Position numbers and translations under genes: made by a program. Of a stretch of 64,000 nucleotides of DNA, positions 46,754 through 56,177 are shown in pieces. Source of the DNA: Bacteroidia bacterium (lineage in GTDB: Bacteria; Bacteroidota; Bacteroidia; M30B66); NCBI GenBank assembly GCA_018401705.1, contig JAGYKL010000009.1:1-64000 (forward strand), in the 5' to 3' direction. Positions within the stretch are counted from its first letter, which is position 1; each line of letters opens with the position of its first letter. The notes under the pieces are model-generated. The model had not been told where the DNA came from. It searched no databases and saw only the letters and a program-made list of their open reading frames with translations.

Positions 46754-46813
46754 TGCCTCATTAAAAGATTAATTAGCGTCTACCACAGCACTAATCAAGC
46801 ATTTAATGAGGCA
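46754..46813. repeat. 60-nt intergenic hairpin
   Basis: A perfect 12-bp inverted repeat, TGCCTCATTAAA (46754-46765) and TTTAATGAGGCA (46802-46813), with symmetric six-base internal loops and an inner ATTAG/CTAAT pair around a central loop. No T-tract follows on either strand, so it is not a standard terminator; possible sRNA or mRNA 3'-end structure. Confidence 0.6.
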
Positions 46814-46847
46814 GTACAAATTTAGAAAGAGATTATTAGGCCGAAAT

Positions 46848-46866
46848 AGTTGTCAACACTCATTTT
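46848..46866 (+). repeat. left copy of 19-bp direct repeat flanking kinase module
   Basis: AGTTGTCAACACTCATTTT, matching 51559-51577 at 18 of 19 bases; the two copies bracket the 1.4-kilo-residue kinase and its broken regulator. It overlaps the stop codon of the regulator. Confidence 0.55.
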
Positions 46867-47231
46867 CTGAGAGTTTCTTCGAGGGCTAATTCATTCAATG
46901 GTTTTACTAAATAGACAGACACCTCGCTATATCCCCTTGCAAGATCCCTATCCTTTGGATTACTCGAACTGGTCAGAATATGAATCTTAGGTTGATTGTT
47001 ATATTCTCTAAATATTTCTCCTGCGGCATTAAGAAAATCCCAGGCATTCATTACAGGCATATTTATATCTAAATAAATTACTTCAGGCCAGCTATTATAA
47101 TTTGCTAGCTTAAGAATTGCTTCCTCTGCATGTTCAAAGCAAGTAATCTCAATATTGGAATCAAACTTCTCAATGAGCATCTTGTTGAGCAAGTTTGTTC
47201 AACTATCATCATCTATTAACCAAACTCTCAT
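46860..47231 (-). pseudogene. single-domain response regulator with in-frame TGA
   Basis: The ATG at 47231, one base after the kinase stop, reads MRVWLIDDDS and then hits TGA at 47199-47201. The same frame continues directly as TNLLNKMLIEKF and a full receiver domain: phospho-acceptor Asp in VIYLDINMPVMNAWDFL, the switch in IHILTSSSNPKD, and Lys in VYLVKPL. It is a CheY/Rcp1-type regulator of about 123 residues, disrupted by one nonsense codon just after the Asp cluster. A TTG restart at 47192 would lack the Asp pocket, so the product would be inactive. Confidence 0.85.
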
Positions 47232-47232
47232 G

Positions 47233-50200
47233 TTATTGATTTTTAATTTTTATACAAAATGCAGTTCCCACGCCTGGAGTACTTTCTATCTCTATCTCTC
47301 CTCCCATAGCATTGATTTGTGATTTCACAAGATAAAGCCCTAAGCCACTTCCATTAATATGACGATGAAATCTAGAGTACAGTTTGAAAACACGGTCTTT
47401 ATAGCGAGTTAGGTCTATTCCAATTCCATTATCCTTAAACTCAATCATAGTATGGCCTGCTTCATCTACACATGTTTTTATTTGTACTTCTAAGATTCTA
47501 TCAGGGTTTCTATACTTATATGAATTTGATAATAGATTCTGAAAAACACTTAAAATGTAAGGTTTACATGCAATAACTTCACTTTTCTTACTAAAATCCA
47601 TAACAACCTTAGCCTTTATAGATTGAAAATCCTGCTCTATTGTTTTTAATATAGAATTCAGCATCTCATCTAACTGAACCTTCTCATATTTTATGTCTAA
47701 GGAATTTTGAATTGTAAGCAACTTATTTAGATCAATGAGAATTTGGTCGATATTACTTATGGTATCAACGAGTTTAAGAAACAGCATTTTATCTTTTTCA
47801 TCAGAAATATTTTCCAGATTTAATAAATCTATAATTCCTTTAATGTTTGAAAAAGGAGCTCTTAAATTGTGAGCAATTATGTACGAATACTGTTCTAATT
47901 GATAATTACTTGTTAGCAACTCTTTATTTAGTTTCTTCAAAGCAACATCACTACGCAATTTGAGTAATCGTTGCTTAAGCACTTCAACACATTTCATCAT
48001 GAAGTCGGCCCTTGCATCACTTTGTTCCTCGACTTCTGTGCAATATGCTACAATTAAACTCTCAATATTCTCTGAAACGGCAAATGGCACTACTATGAAC
48101 TGAAGTGGCTTCTCGCCTAAAACAGGCAGTTTGATTTGTTGCATCAAAGGATTGCCAGATTCCCAGCAGCTTTTCAAAACGTTCTGGTTTAATTGAATAA
48201 GCTGTCTTTGAATTTCTATATTTTGTTTATTCGTATTAACAGACTCCTCAAACAATGAATACCCGTCATCAGATTGAATCATAAAAAAGCAGTCCGCGAT
48301 ATTCAAACTATTAACAACTGATGAAGAAAACTGCTTTCTTATCAGTCTTTCATCTGATAATAATTGCAATGAGGCTATTATCGAGTTTAATTGATCGGAA
48401 CCATCATTTATCCGCTGCAATTCCTTTTCAGCTTTGATTTTTGAAGTTACGTCTTTCAAAAGACCAAAAACTCTATTCTGGTAACCTTCTCTGTTAAGGC
48501 TTAAATCGAAATATCGCATTTTGCCCCTGTTATCAAATAATCTGAAAATACAAGAACAATTCTCATCATTTTGAAGAGCTAAATCGAAAGTGTTTTGTAA
48601 TAAATCTTTATCCTCCCAATACACAGATACTAGCAATTCGCGCAAGTTTTCCGGGGGCATATCCCAGACGTCCACACGATATGAATCACCTGGCCATTCA
48701 ATAAGATTGCTATCGTTATACCATTCAAAGAACGTCATTTTGCCATTTAGTAGCGCCTTAGATAATTTAGACTGAGCAGAACGTCTTAAAAAATACTCTG
48801 CTACAAGCGATAATCTATTGGCTATTGACTTAATAAATTGTTTTAATGGACTCGACCATTCTTTGTCTTTTTCGTTGGCAGAGAAAATTAAGAATCCCTT
48901 AACCTGCCCATCTCTTTTCACTCCAGACACTAAACAACTGCCTTCTTCACTATCACAGATAGAACCACTTTCAATTTTGGAATCAAGAACAAAAAATGTC
49001 TCTTTTTGGAGTTTAGATAGAAACCCTTCGCTTGCAATAAATTCTGACCTTAAGTCTACATTTGTTTTAGATGAAGCGATACATGAAAATCTATTTTCTT
49101 TAGACTTAAAGTCCCAAACTTCTGCATGAAGAAAACCAAGTTTGCTATTGATTTTCTTAATTAGTTGAGCACAAAAATCATTAACGTCTACAAACTCTTT
49201 CCAATCTAGCTGCAGAATTTCGATTTCAGCACGTTGTATTTCATTATTAATTGCAACTTCAAGACGCTTTTCAGTTATATTCTCAAAAACCCCAGTAACA
49301 GAATCAGGTAATGAATCTTTGCTTTGATTGATTTTAACCGAATTTCTTAACCATATGTACTCTTCTTCAGCATTTAAGAAACGATATTCAATAACAACTT
49401 CAGACTTATCCTTTAAGGTTTGTAGGGCAAGCAATACTTCCTTTACGTCTTTTTTATGAATTCTGTTTATCCAACTCACTCGTTGATCGAGGAAGTCATT
49501 CTGCGAAAAACCCGTTAATTCATCAATACGCGAATGCAAATAGGTGAAATCGAAATGGTTATTTAGTGGTGCTGAATAAGGCACTGAAGGGATGGCTCCC
49601 AACAATAATGACAATTGCATTTCTGACTCAATAATACTTTGTTCAGCTTTAACCTGTTCAGAAATATCTCTTATAAAAGCACTAAAAAGTCTTCTATTCT
49701 TGACCTGAATTTGATTTATAAATAATTCTACCGGGAATACTTCTCCCAGTTTATTAATTGGATTCAGCCTTCTTAATCGACCAGATACAAATGAATTGCC
49801 ATCTGATTTCATTCTTTCCATTCCCGCATCATGATGAGCTTTTAGTTCATTGGGAATTATAAGGTCAGAAATTTTTCTGCCAAGAACCTCATGCTCTTCA
49901 TAACCATACATTTCAACAGCTTTATGGGACCAAGCAACTATTTCACCACTTTCATTTGCAGTAACAACAGCATCTAAGGCCGTATTGATGATAGCTTTAG
50001 CAAGCTCCTCCGCCTCCTCTCGCTTCTCTACCTCTTCAGTTAATTGGGTTACATCATTGAGTGTTAGAAAATAACAAGGCTTCTCCTCAAAATTAACAGC
50101 ATGGATATGGACTTCTACCTGAATAGAAGAAGGATATTTAGGAGAAATTAATGATAACCTAAGAGTATCATTTTGATTTACAAATTCGTTACATGAGTTA

Positions 50201-51507
50201 AGAAAAGACTTTAATACATTTTGCTCTTTATCGATTAAAAAAGAAGAAAAGTTAGTTACAGCAAATTGCTCTTCAGATAATTCGAGCAATTCCCTTGCAA
50301 ATGAATTTGCATAAACAATATCTAAGTTTACATCCAGAACGATTAAGTTACTTTCAATTTCATTAAGCAGACGTCTTCCAAATTGCTCGCTTTCTTTAAG
50401 CTTTTTTTCATACACAACCTGACTCGTTAAATCAATGCCATATCCAATTACATGAACTAATTCTTCACCTTCAAAATAAGGCTGATACCTTCTTAAAACA
50501 TACTTGATTTCTCCATTTTTATTATGCTCTGTAATCAACTCCTGAGGCTTTTTCTCTTCTATAACTTTAGAAAAAATCGCGATTCTTTCTTCCGCCATTT
50601 TTGCATCCAAACCCCTCTTTTTACAATAATCAAAATCGGTTTTACCTATTATCCAATCTCTAAGACCCGGATCTGAAATACCATTCTTATTAACAAACGC
50701 ATACCGTTTATCTTTGTCAAAAACTGCAATATCTGCAGGAATAGAATGCAATACAGTTTCATAGAACTTGTTCTTATTTATAAGGGTAGTTTTACTTTCA
50801 TCCTGAAAATCGGGTAACGACAAACTTTGTAGAGGTACTGAATTATTTAAATTTGGTGAAGAGGCTCCTTGTGATTGAGTATGAAATTGAATAAGAAATA
50901 AAACCGAATCAGAATCTCCAGAACCTAAGGGATTAATAAGTATAGAATTATTGAGCTTCTCAAAAATGACAGATTGCTCAGATTGATAAGATAACGAGTC
51001 AACGCAGGCTTGACTCCAAGTATCTAAATTTCCCAAACATGCAAAATATTCACTCCAAACCTTGACATCAAAGAGAGGATTCTTTTCGACTATTTCCCTA
51101 TGTATATTTATTATTGCAGCTCCAGCCGGAATTGCCTTAAGCAATTTGCTTGTTAGAGAATTTATTAAAGGTGAATTATCAACTTTTCGAATCTTTTCAA
51201 AAATGAGTTTAGCAGTATTTGTTTGCCCTTCTCCGTTTGTAAGTTGAATAGAATAATAAGTGTGTTCAGACTCCCCTTTTTCCCAGCAATAAGTCTTTCG
51301 GGTATACAAAGCATCGAAATCCTGAATAAAGGAATCCCAATTTCTTTGATTCGAAAAAAAAAGACATTCAAAATCCTTTACTCTGTTTGAAAATGATATT
51401 TTCTCAACTTGAGTATTCAGCTCCCCCTTCTTATTTAAAATCAGCTCGACTTCCACAAAATAAATTTGAAGAAAGAATAGACAACAGGAACTAGATAAGA
51501 CCTGCAC
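47233..51507 (-). CDS. multi-PAS/GAF sensor histidine kinase
   Basis: A roughly 1424-residue cytoplasmic kinase. At least five PAS modules are visible (for example HSIPADIAVFDKDKRYAFVN, with the TDFDYC motif, and AIINTALDAVVTANESGEIV), followed by a GAF-like region, a further PAS and GAF, the H-box IIAHNLRAPFSNIKG and a HATPase domain (NGIGIDLTRYKDRVF; GSGLGLYLVKSQ). No ATG occurs near the N-terminus: the start is GTG at 51507 or, more likely, the later GTG at 51456. It probably signals to the adjacent CheY-like regulator, which is interrupted by a stop, and may now be orphaned. Confidence 0.9.
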   Translation of the reverse strand: MQVLSSSCCLFFLQIYFVEVELILNKKGELNTQVEKISFSNRVKDFECLFFSNQRNWDSFIQDFDALYTRKTYCWEKGESEHTYYSIQLTNGEGQTNTAKLIFEKIRKVDNSPLINSLTSKLLKAIPAGAAIINIHREIVEKNPLFDVKVWSEYFACLGNLDTWSQACVDSLSYQSEQSVIFEKLNNSILINPLGSGDSDSVLFLIQFHTQSQGASSPNLNNSVPLQSLSLPDFQDESKTTLINKNKFYETVLHSIPADIAVFDKDKRYAFVNKNGISDPGLRDWIIGKTDFDYCKKRGLDAKMAEERIAIFSKVIEEKKPQELITEHNKNGEIKYVLRRYQPYFEGEELVHVIGYGIDLTSQVVYEKKLKESEQFGRRLLNEIESNLIVLDVNLDIVYANSFARELLELSEEQFAVTNFSSFLIDKEQNVLKSFLNSCNEFVNQNDTLRLSLISPKYPSSIQVEVHIHAVNFEEKPCYFLTLNDVTQLTEEVEKREEAEELAKAIINTALDAVVTANESGEIVAWSHKAVEMYGYEEHEVLGRKISDLIIPNELKAHHDAGMERMKSDGNSFVSGRLRRLNPINKLGEVFPVELFINQIQVKNRRLFSAFIRDISEQVKAEQSIIESEMQLSLLLGAIPSVPYSAPLNNHFDFTYLHSRIDELTGFSQNDFLDQRVSWINRIHKKDVKEVLLALQTLKDKSEVVIEYRFLNAEEEYIWLRNSVKINQSKDSLPDSVTGVFENITEKRLEVAINNEIQRAEIEILQLDWKEFVDVNDFCAQLIKKINSKLGFLHAEVWDFKSKENRFSCIASSKTNVDLRSEFIASEGFLSKLQKETFFVLDSKIESGSICDSEEGSCLVSGVKRDGQVKGFLIFSANEKDKEWSSPLKQFIKSIANRLSLVAEYFLRRSAQSKLSKALLNGKMTFFEWYNDSNLIEWPGDSYRVDVWDMPPENLRELLVSVYWEDKDLLQNTFDLALQNDENCSCIFRLFDNRGKMRYFDLSLNREGYQNRVFGLLKDVTSKIKAEKELQRINDGSDQLNSIIASLQLLSDERLIRKQFSSSVVNSLNIADCFFMIQSDDGYSLFEESVNTNKQNIEIQRQLIQLNQNVLKSCWESGNPLMQQIKLPVLGEKPLQFIVVPFAVSENIESLIVAYCTEVEEQSDARADFMMKCVEVLKQRLLKLRSDVALKKLNKELLTSNYQLEQYSYIIAHNLRAPFSNIKGIIDLLNLENISDEKDKMLFLKLVDTISNIDQILIDLNKLLTIQNSLDIKYEKVQLDEMLNSILKTIEQDFQSIKAKVVMDFSKKSEVIACKPYILSVFQNLLSNSYKYRNPDRILEVQIKTCVDEAGHTMIEFKDNGIGIDLTRYKDRVFKLYSRFHRHINGSGLGLYLVKSQINAMGGEIEIESTPGVGTAFCIKIKNQ

Positions 51508-51558
51508 TGCTTCTTATCTTATTTTGATAAATGTAAGCAAGCCCTGCTCTTATCAACT

Positions 51559-51577
51559 AGTTGTTAACACTCATTTT
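51559..51577 (+). repeat. right copy of 19-bp direct repeat flanking kinase module
   Basis: AGTTGTTAACACTCATTTT in the gap between the large kinase and the upstream LuxR-type regulator; one mismatch to 46848-46866. It forms a bulged hairpin with the following TGAGGTGTT. Confidence 0.55.
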
Positions 51578-51688
51578 ATTTATTGAGGTGTTGTATTTCA
51601 AGACTATTAGAGAGTGTTTTAACTCGCACGCATGTTGAACTTCGAACGAATAATAAAAATGCTTCTTTTCACTTGTTACATGTCAGTC

Positions 51689-52324
51689 TTACTCTATCGA
51701 CATACTGAATTTAACTAAAGCTAAATGTCCATTTAGACCTAGTTTAGCAATGATATTTGCTCTATGATTTTCGATGGTTTTTACACTATTAAATCTCTTT
51801 TCAGCTATATCTGCCGATGAGAGGCCTTGCGAAATCATATGCAATATCTCTTTTTCAGATTTAGTAAGGCTTTTGAGACTATCGATGACATTTCTTCTAT
51901 TCACCTGACTTGCTACATCTGCAGAATCGCTGACTGAGAATCCTGCTTTAAACAATTCAACCCGTTTAAATCTGGCTTCAATAGAATCAAATAGATCATT
52001 TACTTTAAAGGGTTTAGTAAGGTAATCGTCGGCCCCTAGTTTCATACCGGTTCTAATATCATCGGTCTCTACTTTTGCTGTTAGAAAAATAAATGGAACA
52101 GTAGCATATTGTATATCGTCTTTAAGCTGCTCCAAGACCCAGTATCCCGACTTGCCAGGCATTTTAATGTCGCATAATATTAAATCAGGTTGCCATTCCT
52201 TAATTATCGTCAAACCTTTCTCGGCATCAGCAGCCTGATTGGTCAGATATCCATTCAAATTAAGTAAATCAATAATATTCTCTCTTAGTATTGGTTCGTC
52301 TTCGATGACAAGGATTTTCTTCAT
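51689..52324 (-). CDS. LuxR-type response regulator
   Basis: A 211-residue regulator: receiver with VIEDEP, phospho-acceptor Asp52 in LILCDIKMPGKSG, FLTAK switch and YLTKPF Lys; then a LuxR HTH (LTKSEKEILHMISQG, SVKTIENHRANIIAKLG). It overlaps the kinase stop by four bases (ATGA), so kinase and regulator are translationally coupled and should be cognate partners. About 180 bases separate it from the next kinase. Confidence 0.95.
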   Translation of the reverse strand: MKKILVIEDEPILRENIIDLLNLNGYLTNQAADAEKGLTIIKEWQPDLILCDIKMPGKSGYWVLEQLKDDIQYATVPFIFLTAKVETDDIRTGMKLGADDYLTKPFKVNDLFDSIEARFKRVELFKAGFSVSDSADVASQVNRRNVIDSLKSLTKSEKEILHMISQGLSSADIAEKRFNSVKTIENHRANIIAKLGLNGHLALVKFSMSIE

Positions 52325-54912
52325 GTGCTCTTAAGGCTTTCATTTACTGGTAAATTTACATTGAAAGTAACTCCTTTGTTTTTATTATTTCTTAAGGCAA
52401 CCGAACCATGATGCAATTCTATCAATTGTTTAACGATTACCAATCCAAGTCCTGTACCTTGAATATCATCGGCATTTGATGCTCGGAAAAATGAATTAAA
52501 AATGTTTGACAATTCCAGTTCAGGGATACCAATTCCTTCATCAGTAACCTCTACAATAATTTTATCTAGTTCGTGAAAAACACTTATAGTTATTGGAGAA
52601 TCCGGACTAGAATATTTTACTGCATTAGAAATAATATTCACAAATGCTTGTCGCAATAAGAAAGGGTCTGCCTTGATTAAGTTCTCATGACCTAAAGAAT
52701 TGAAAACTATAGAAGTTAATCCTTTCTTTGATACATTCAATTCAGAAATTATGAGGTTTAGCAGATTGTTAATCGAGATGTATTCGGGCTTAAATACCAT
52801 TTTATTGGCATCCATGCGACCAAGTAAGAGAACGTTATCCATAATTTGAGTCATTCTTTGAATCTCGTTCTCGATTCTGTTATGATGTTTTATAATTGTT
52901 TCAATCAGTCTTGTTAAGTCTGCTTTCCCCGAAATTGATGTATAACCTTGTAATACATCCATGCTTGATTGAATTGTAGCCAGTGGTGTTCTGAATTCAT
53001 GTGAGACAAGGTTAACGAAATCACTTTTTAAGTGATTTAATTGCTTTTCTTTATTTAAAGCAAATAATAGTCTTTCTTCGGCGATCTTTACTGCTGTAAT
53101 GTTATTTTCTACAGCAATAAATCCTTCTATTTCATCATTTTCATCAAAAACAGGAGTTATATCAAGATACAGCCAGAATTTATCCCCAGATTTACCATAA
53201 TTTAGAATTTCTCCCTTAAATGACTTTCCTTTTTGAACACAATCCTGAATTTGAGCAACCGTTTGTGGATCGGTTTCTTCACCTGCCATAAATTCTGATG
53301 GAAACAGGCCTTTAACCTCTTCAAGAGAATATGCAGTTAATTGCACGAAGCTATTGTTAACCCATTCTATTCTTCCCTCGGCGCTGCAAATGATTACAAT
53401 TGAGCTTGTTTTCTCTGCAACAATTGCAAGTTGTTGAAGTTCCTTTTGACGCTCATGTTCTTCTGTAACATTGTGAGTTACACAAATTAATCCACCGTTA
53501 GGGAGCGCTGTTAATGATATTTCTTGAAACATGTAGGTGCCATCTTTTTTAACTCCTAAAGTTGGTCCCCTGAAAAATCCTTTTTCCATGAAAACAGGAA
53601 AAACCTCTTTCTCAATTCGTTCAATTTCGTGCGGAGGATAAAATATCTTCCAAGATTTGCCTAGAATTTCTTCTTCATTATTATAACCGAAGAGCTCTAT
53701 ATGAGATTTATTGAGGTAGGTATATTGGTCTTCTCCATTCATCACTGCAATACCCTCAACGGTATTTTCAACAGCAATCTTAAGTTGATTTATAATTTCG
53801 GTTGATTTTCTAGCCTCATCAATATCTTTAATGATGCAATAAATCTTAAATTTTCCATCAGATTCAGTATTTCGGGTAAATTTCAACTCAATCCAAAGAT
53901 AGCCATTAGCAGTTTTTATTCTTACCGGATTGGCTGCGGTCTCAGAGAGATTATTAAGAAAGATGGAATTTAACTCAGACTTTACTTTTGCTTTATCCTC
54001 TTCATGAATAAAATCTATTAAATAATTATCTGATTCTACTCCTGCTGATAGCCCGATAAGGTTGCTCCAGGCTGAATTATGAAGTAAGAATTTGCCGTTG
54101 AAATCAATCTCCAAAACAGACTCATTAAGACTGTTAAGAATATCCAGAAATTTATACTCATCGCCTTTGCTAACCTGCATAGGCACACCGTATCCAACCA
54201 TAAATTTCTTATTGGTCTGAGTCCTGAATGAAAACATTCTTCTGTTAGACCAAGTATTTACCGGCGAGGATGGACCTGCAAAAGTTTCGACAAATTCAAT
54301 ATAATCGTTTTCTCCCAGTTTTTTTAAATTGCTTACTCGCTCTTCAGCAATGCTGGGCGAAAGATTGCGAAATGAGCAATAGTCGAAATCATCTTTTCCC
54401 ATAAGCCATTCGCGAAGCTTATCGTCTTTTACTGCACTTTTGTTAAGAAATTCATACTTAAAATCCTCATTGAAAATAGCGATATCCGCAGGGATTTTAT
54501 TTAATGCTTGTTTGAAAATTTCAAGGTCTTGAGCCTCCTTATCCTGAAATTTAATCAGTATAAGCACCAAATTATCAGTGCCTAGTGGTGAAATATTAAT
54601 TTCTAAAGTGTGTTCAATTCCCTCGATAGTGCAATTGCAGTTAAACTGAGTCGTTTCGTTATGGAGTGCTGCATTTTCAATATTATCAGCCATTTCAGCA
54701 GACCCCTCGAATTTTGAAAAGTCTGTTTTAAACCCCAAGGGATTTATAATTTTATTGGCTATTGAATTTGATTTAAACACATAACCGTTTCTATCGGATA
54801 GAATTGCTCCTCCTTGAAAATGCATGGCGATAGAATCGAAAAAAGAGGAAGCGACTCTATTCAAATCGGAGCTAAGTGAACTTAAAGAAGCTTGATTAGT
54901 ATGAGTTATCAC
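52321..54912 (-). CDS. multi-PAS sensor histidine kinase
   Basis: An 863-residue cytoplasmic kinase. Four PAS modules (KIPADIAIFNEDFKYEFLN, with KDDFDYC; then LNESVLEIDFNGKFLLHN and two more ending ITAVKIAEERL) precede HisKA with LVSHEFRTPLATIQSS and a HATPase domain (DEGIGIPELELSNIFNSF; GTGLGLVIVKQL). The start is GTG at 54912; there is no ATG before residue 30. Its first PAS is a clear paralogue of one in the large kinase next door. It heads a two-gene operon with the coupled LuxR-type regulator. Confidence 0.92.
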   Translation of the reverse strand: MITHTNQASLSSLSSDLNRVASSFFDSIAMHFQGGAILSDRNGYVFKSNSIANKIINPLGFKTDFSKFEGSAEMADNIENAALHNETTQFNCNCTIEGIEHTLEINISPLGTDNLVLILIKFQDKEAQDLEIFKQALNKIPADIAIFNEDFKYEFLNKSAVKDDKLREWLMGKDDFDYCSFRNLSPSIAEERVSNLKKLGENDYIEFVETFAGPSSPVNTWSNRRMFSFRTQTNKKFMVGYGVPMQVSKGDEYKFLDILNSLNESVLEIDFNGKFLLHNSAWSNLIGLSAGVESDNYLIDFIHEEDKAKVKSELNSIFLNNLSETAANPVRIKTANGYLWIELKFTRNTESDGKFKIYCIIKDIDEARKSTEIINQLKIAVENTVEGIAVMNGEDQYTYLNKSHIELFGYNNEEEILGKSWKIFYPPHEIERIEKEVFPVFMEKGFFRGPTLGVKKDGTYMFQEISLTALPNGGLICVTHNVTEEHERQKELQQLAIVAEKTSSIVIICSAEGRIEWVNNSFVQLTAYSLEEVKGLFPSEFMAGEETDPQTVAQIQDCVQKGKSFKGEILNYGKSGDKFWLYLDITPVFDENDEIEGFIAVENNITAVKIAEERLLFALNKEKQLNHLKSDFVNLVSHEFRTPLATIQSSMDVLQGYTSISGKADLTRLIETIIKHHNRIENEIQRMTQIMDNVLLLGRMDANKMVFKPEYISINNLLNLIISELNVSKKGLTSIVFNSLGHENLIKADPFLLRQAFVNIISNAVKYSSPDSPITISVFHELDKIIVEVTDEGIGIPELELSNIFNSFFRASNADDIQGTGLGLVIVKQLIELHHGSVALRNNKNKGVTFNVNLPVNESLKST

Positions 54913-55047
54913 TTTGTGGTAGATTGGATTTTCAAATATACACCATAACCAAAAGCTTACTTATAGGGTCTGCCACCTATATTGAAGAGGAAGCAGGCAG
55001 TCAAGAAAGGTCTTTGATCTTTTGCGGCAACGATTGCAGCGGATAGC

Positions 55048-55071
55048 TTTTGTGCTGCAAGCAGCACAAAA
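55048..55071. repeat. 11-bp perfect inverted repeat
   Basis: TTTTGTGCTGC, AA, GCAGCACAAAA: arms of 11 bp with a two-base centre. Possibly a terminator for the leftward glycan operon, although no clear T-run follows beyond its own arm. Confidence 0.55.
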
Positions 55072-55097
55072 CTATGAGCGTAAAGCGTGACCACGAG

Positions 55098-55139
55098 TGA
55101 GCCTTGAGCCTTGAGCTTGACGAATGGCGAATGGCGAAT
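55098..55139. repeat. two short tandem heptamer repeats
   Basis: TGAGCCT repeated twice plus a partial third copy, directly followed by CGAATGG twice plus CGAAT. Looks like slippage-prone noncoding sequence. Confidence 0.6.
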
Positions 55140-55271
55140 CTCGCGGGGCCGCCCAAATCGCATGAAAAGCTGAATTCGAGATCGTATATTAAACACCCCA
55201 ATTGATACTGTTATCTCTTGGACTTATTTTTACTAGGATTTAGGAAGCCGGTGTATACAACAAAGTTGTGG

Positions 55272-56177
55272 CTATTTTTTTCGGAATAAGCCTTTTAGAG
55301 CATCTCCTTTGCCACTAAGGGTTAGAAGATTATTAACAGATTTCTTTGCAGCCCCGAGCAAGGCATTTTTCTCGAAAGAATTCCTAAGCTTTTCGTCCTT
55401 GGTTTGAGGTGAAATAAACTCAGTTCCTTCTAGTATTTCTTCTGAAGTTGAAGGCTTTTTGCTTGTTAAGAAACGTGTTACACTTATTCCTGTGGTTTGA
55501 ATAAATTGTTTCGAAAAACCATGCTTTTTCATGAGTTTTTCTAGGGTTGAAGGAGTATAATAAGACAAATGCTCGGGCCAGCCGATAACATTGTATTTGC
55601 CTTTAAGGTAATACCTCAACAAGGAATTGAAATTGGGAGTTGTTATGTAAAGAATGCCGTCTTTACGCAAAAGTCGGTTAAAGTTAGCAATTTCGATATT
55701 TGGCTGATTGATATGTTCAACAACCTCAAATGAGGTGATAACATCAAAGCTTTCGAGATCGTAATTATCGGGGTTGAGCACGCCTTTATGCATTGTGATT
55801 CCTTTGGCCTCACATATTTCTATGGCTTTATCTGTGTATTCGGTTCCATAAACATCCCAGCCACGTTCTTTGGCAACTTCAAGAAAGTAACCGATTCCGC
55901 ACCCAACATCGATAAGTTTATTGGTCTTTCGGGCAGCCTCAAATCCATCAAGAATCTGATGATATCTTTTAATGGTGACCGGACTTAAATAATCATTTCT
56001 ACCGTAGCCTTTGTAATATTCTTCGAGTTCTGAAAGGCTTGGATTTCTGGATGAGAATACCATTCCGCAATCGCCACAACGGGTTAACCAGGCAAATTCA
56101 TATCCCTTTAATTCATGAAGATTGGTGCTACCACAAAGGATGCAATCGTGGAGTTGATTATCAATTTTCATATTCAT
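55272..56177 (-). CDS. SAM-dependent methyltransferase with N-terminal Zn ribbon
   Basis: A 301-residue methyltransferase. CILCGSTN and TRCGDCGMVF supply two CxxC pairs typical of the zinc-ribbon methyltransferases in glycan clusters; then LIDVGCGIGYFLEVA (SAM motif I), SFEVVEHINQP and TPNFNSLLRYY. The ATG at 56177 is preferred over an in-frame TTG at 56228; a further ATG lies at 56171. It is the last gene of the leftward surface-glycan cluster and may methylate a sugar; substrate unknown. Confidence 0.87.
   Translation of the reverse strand: MNMKIDNQLHDCILCGSTNLHELKGYEFAWLTRCGDCGMVFSSRNPSLSELEEYYKGYGRNDYLSPVTIKRYHQILDGFEAARKTNKLIDVGCGIGYFLEVAKERGWDVYGTEYTDKAIEICEAKGITMHKGVLNPDNYDLESFDVITSFEVVEHINQPNIEIANFNRLLRKDGILYITTPNFNSLLRYYLKGKYNVIGWPEHLSYYTPSTLEKLMKKHGFSKQFIQTTGISVTRFLTSKKPSTSEEILEGTEFISPQTKDEKLRNSFEKNALLGAAKKSVNNLLTLSGKGDALKGLFRKK

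Larger units (their letters stand above)
54913..55271. other. intergenic region with palindrome and short tandem repeats
   Basis: About 360 bases between the methyltransferase stop and the kinase start, richer in GC than its surroundings. Small open frames here have no coding character. It holds the 24-base palindromic hairpin at 55048-55071 and the heptamer tandem repeats at 55098-55139. Confidence 0.6.

Noticed and set aside
46848-51577. Insertion sequence or transposon around the large kinase
   Set aside because: Direct repeats are present but there is no transposase, integrase or terminal inverted repeat, so only the repeat is reported.
55098-55139. Possible CRISPR-like repeats
   Set aside because: The units are seven bases, contiguous and without spacers; no cas genes in the window.
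54957-55201. Two overlapping minus-strand frames of 66-79 residues
   Set aside because: They cover tandem repeats and a palindrome and have no conserved features.
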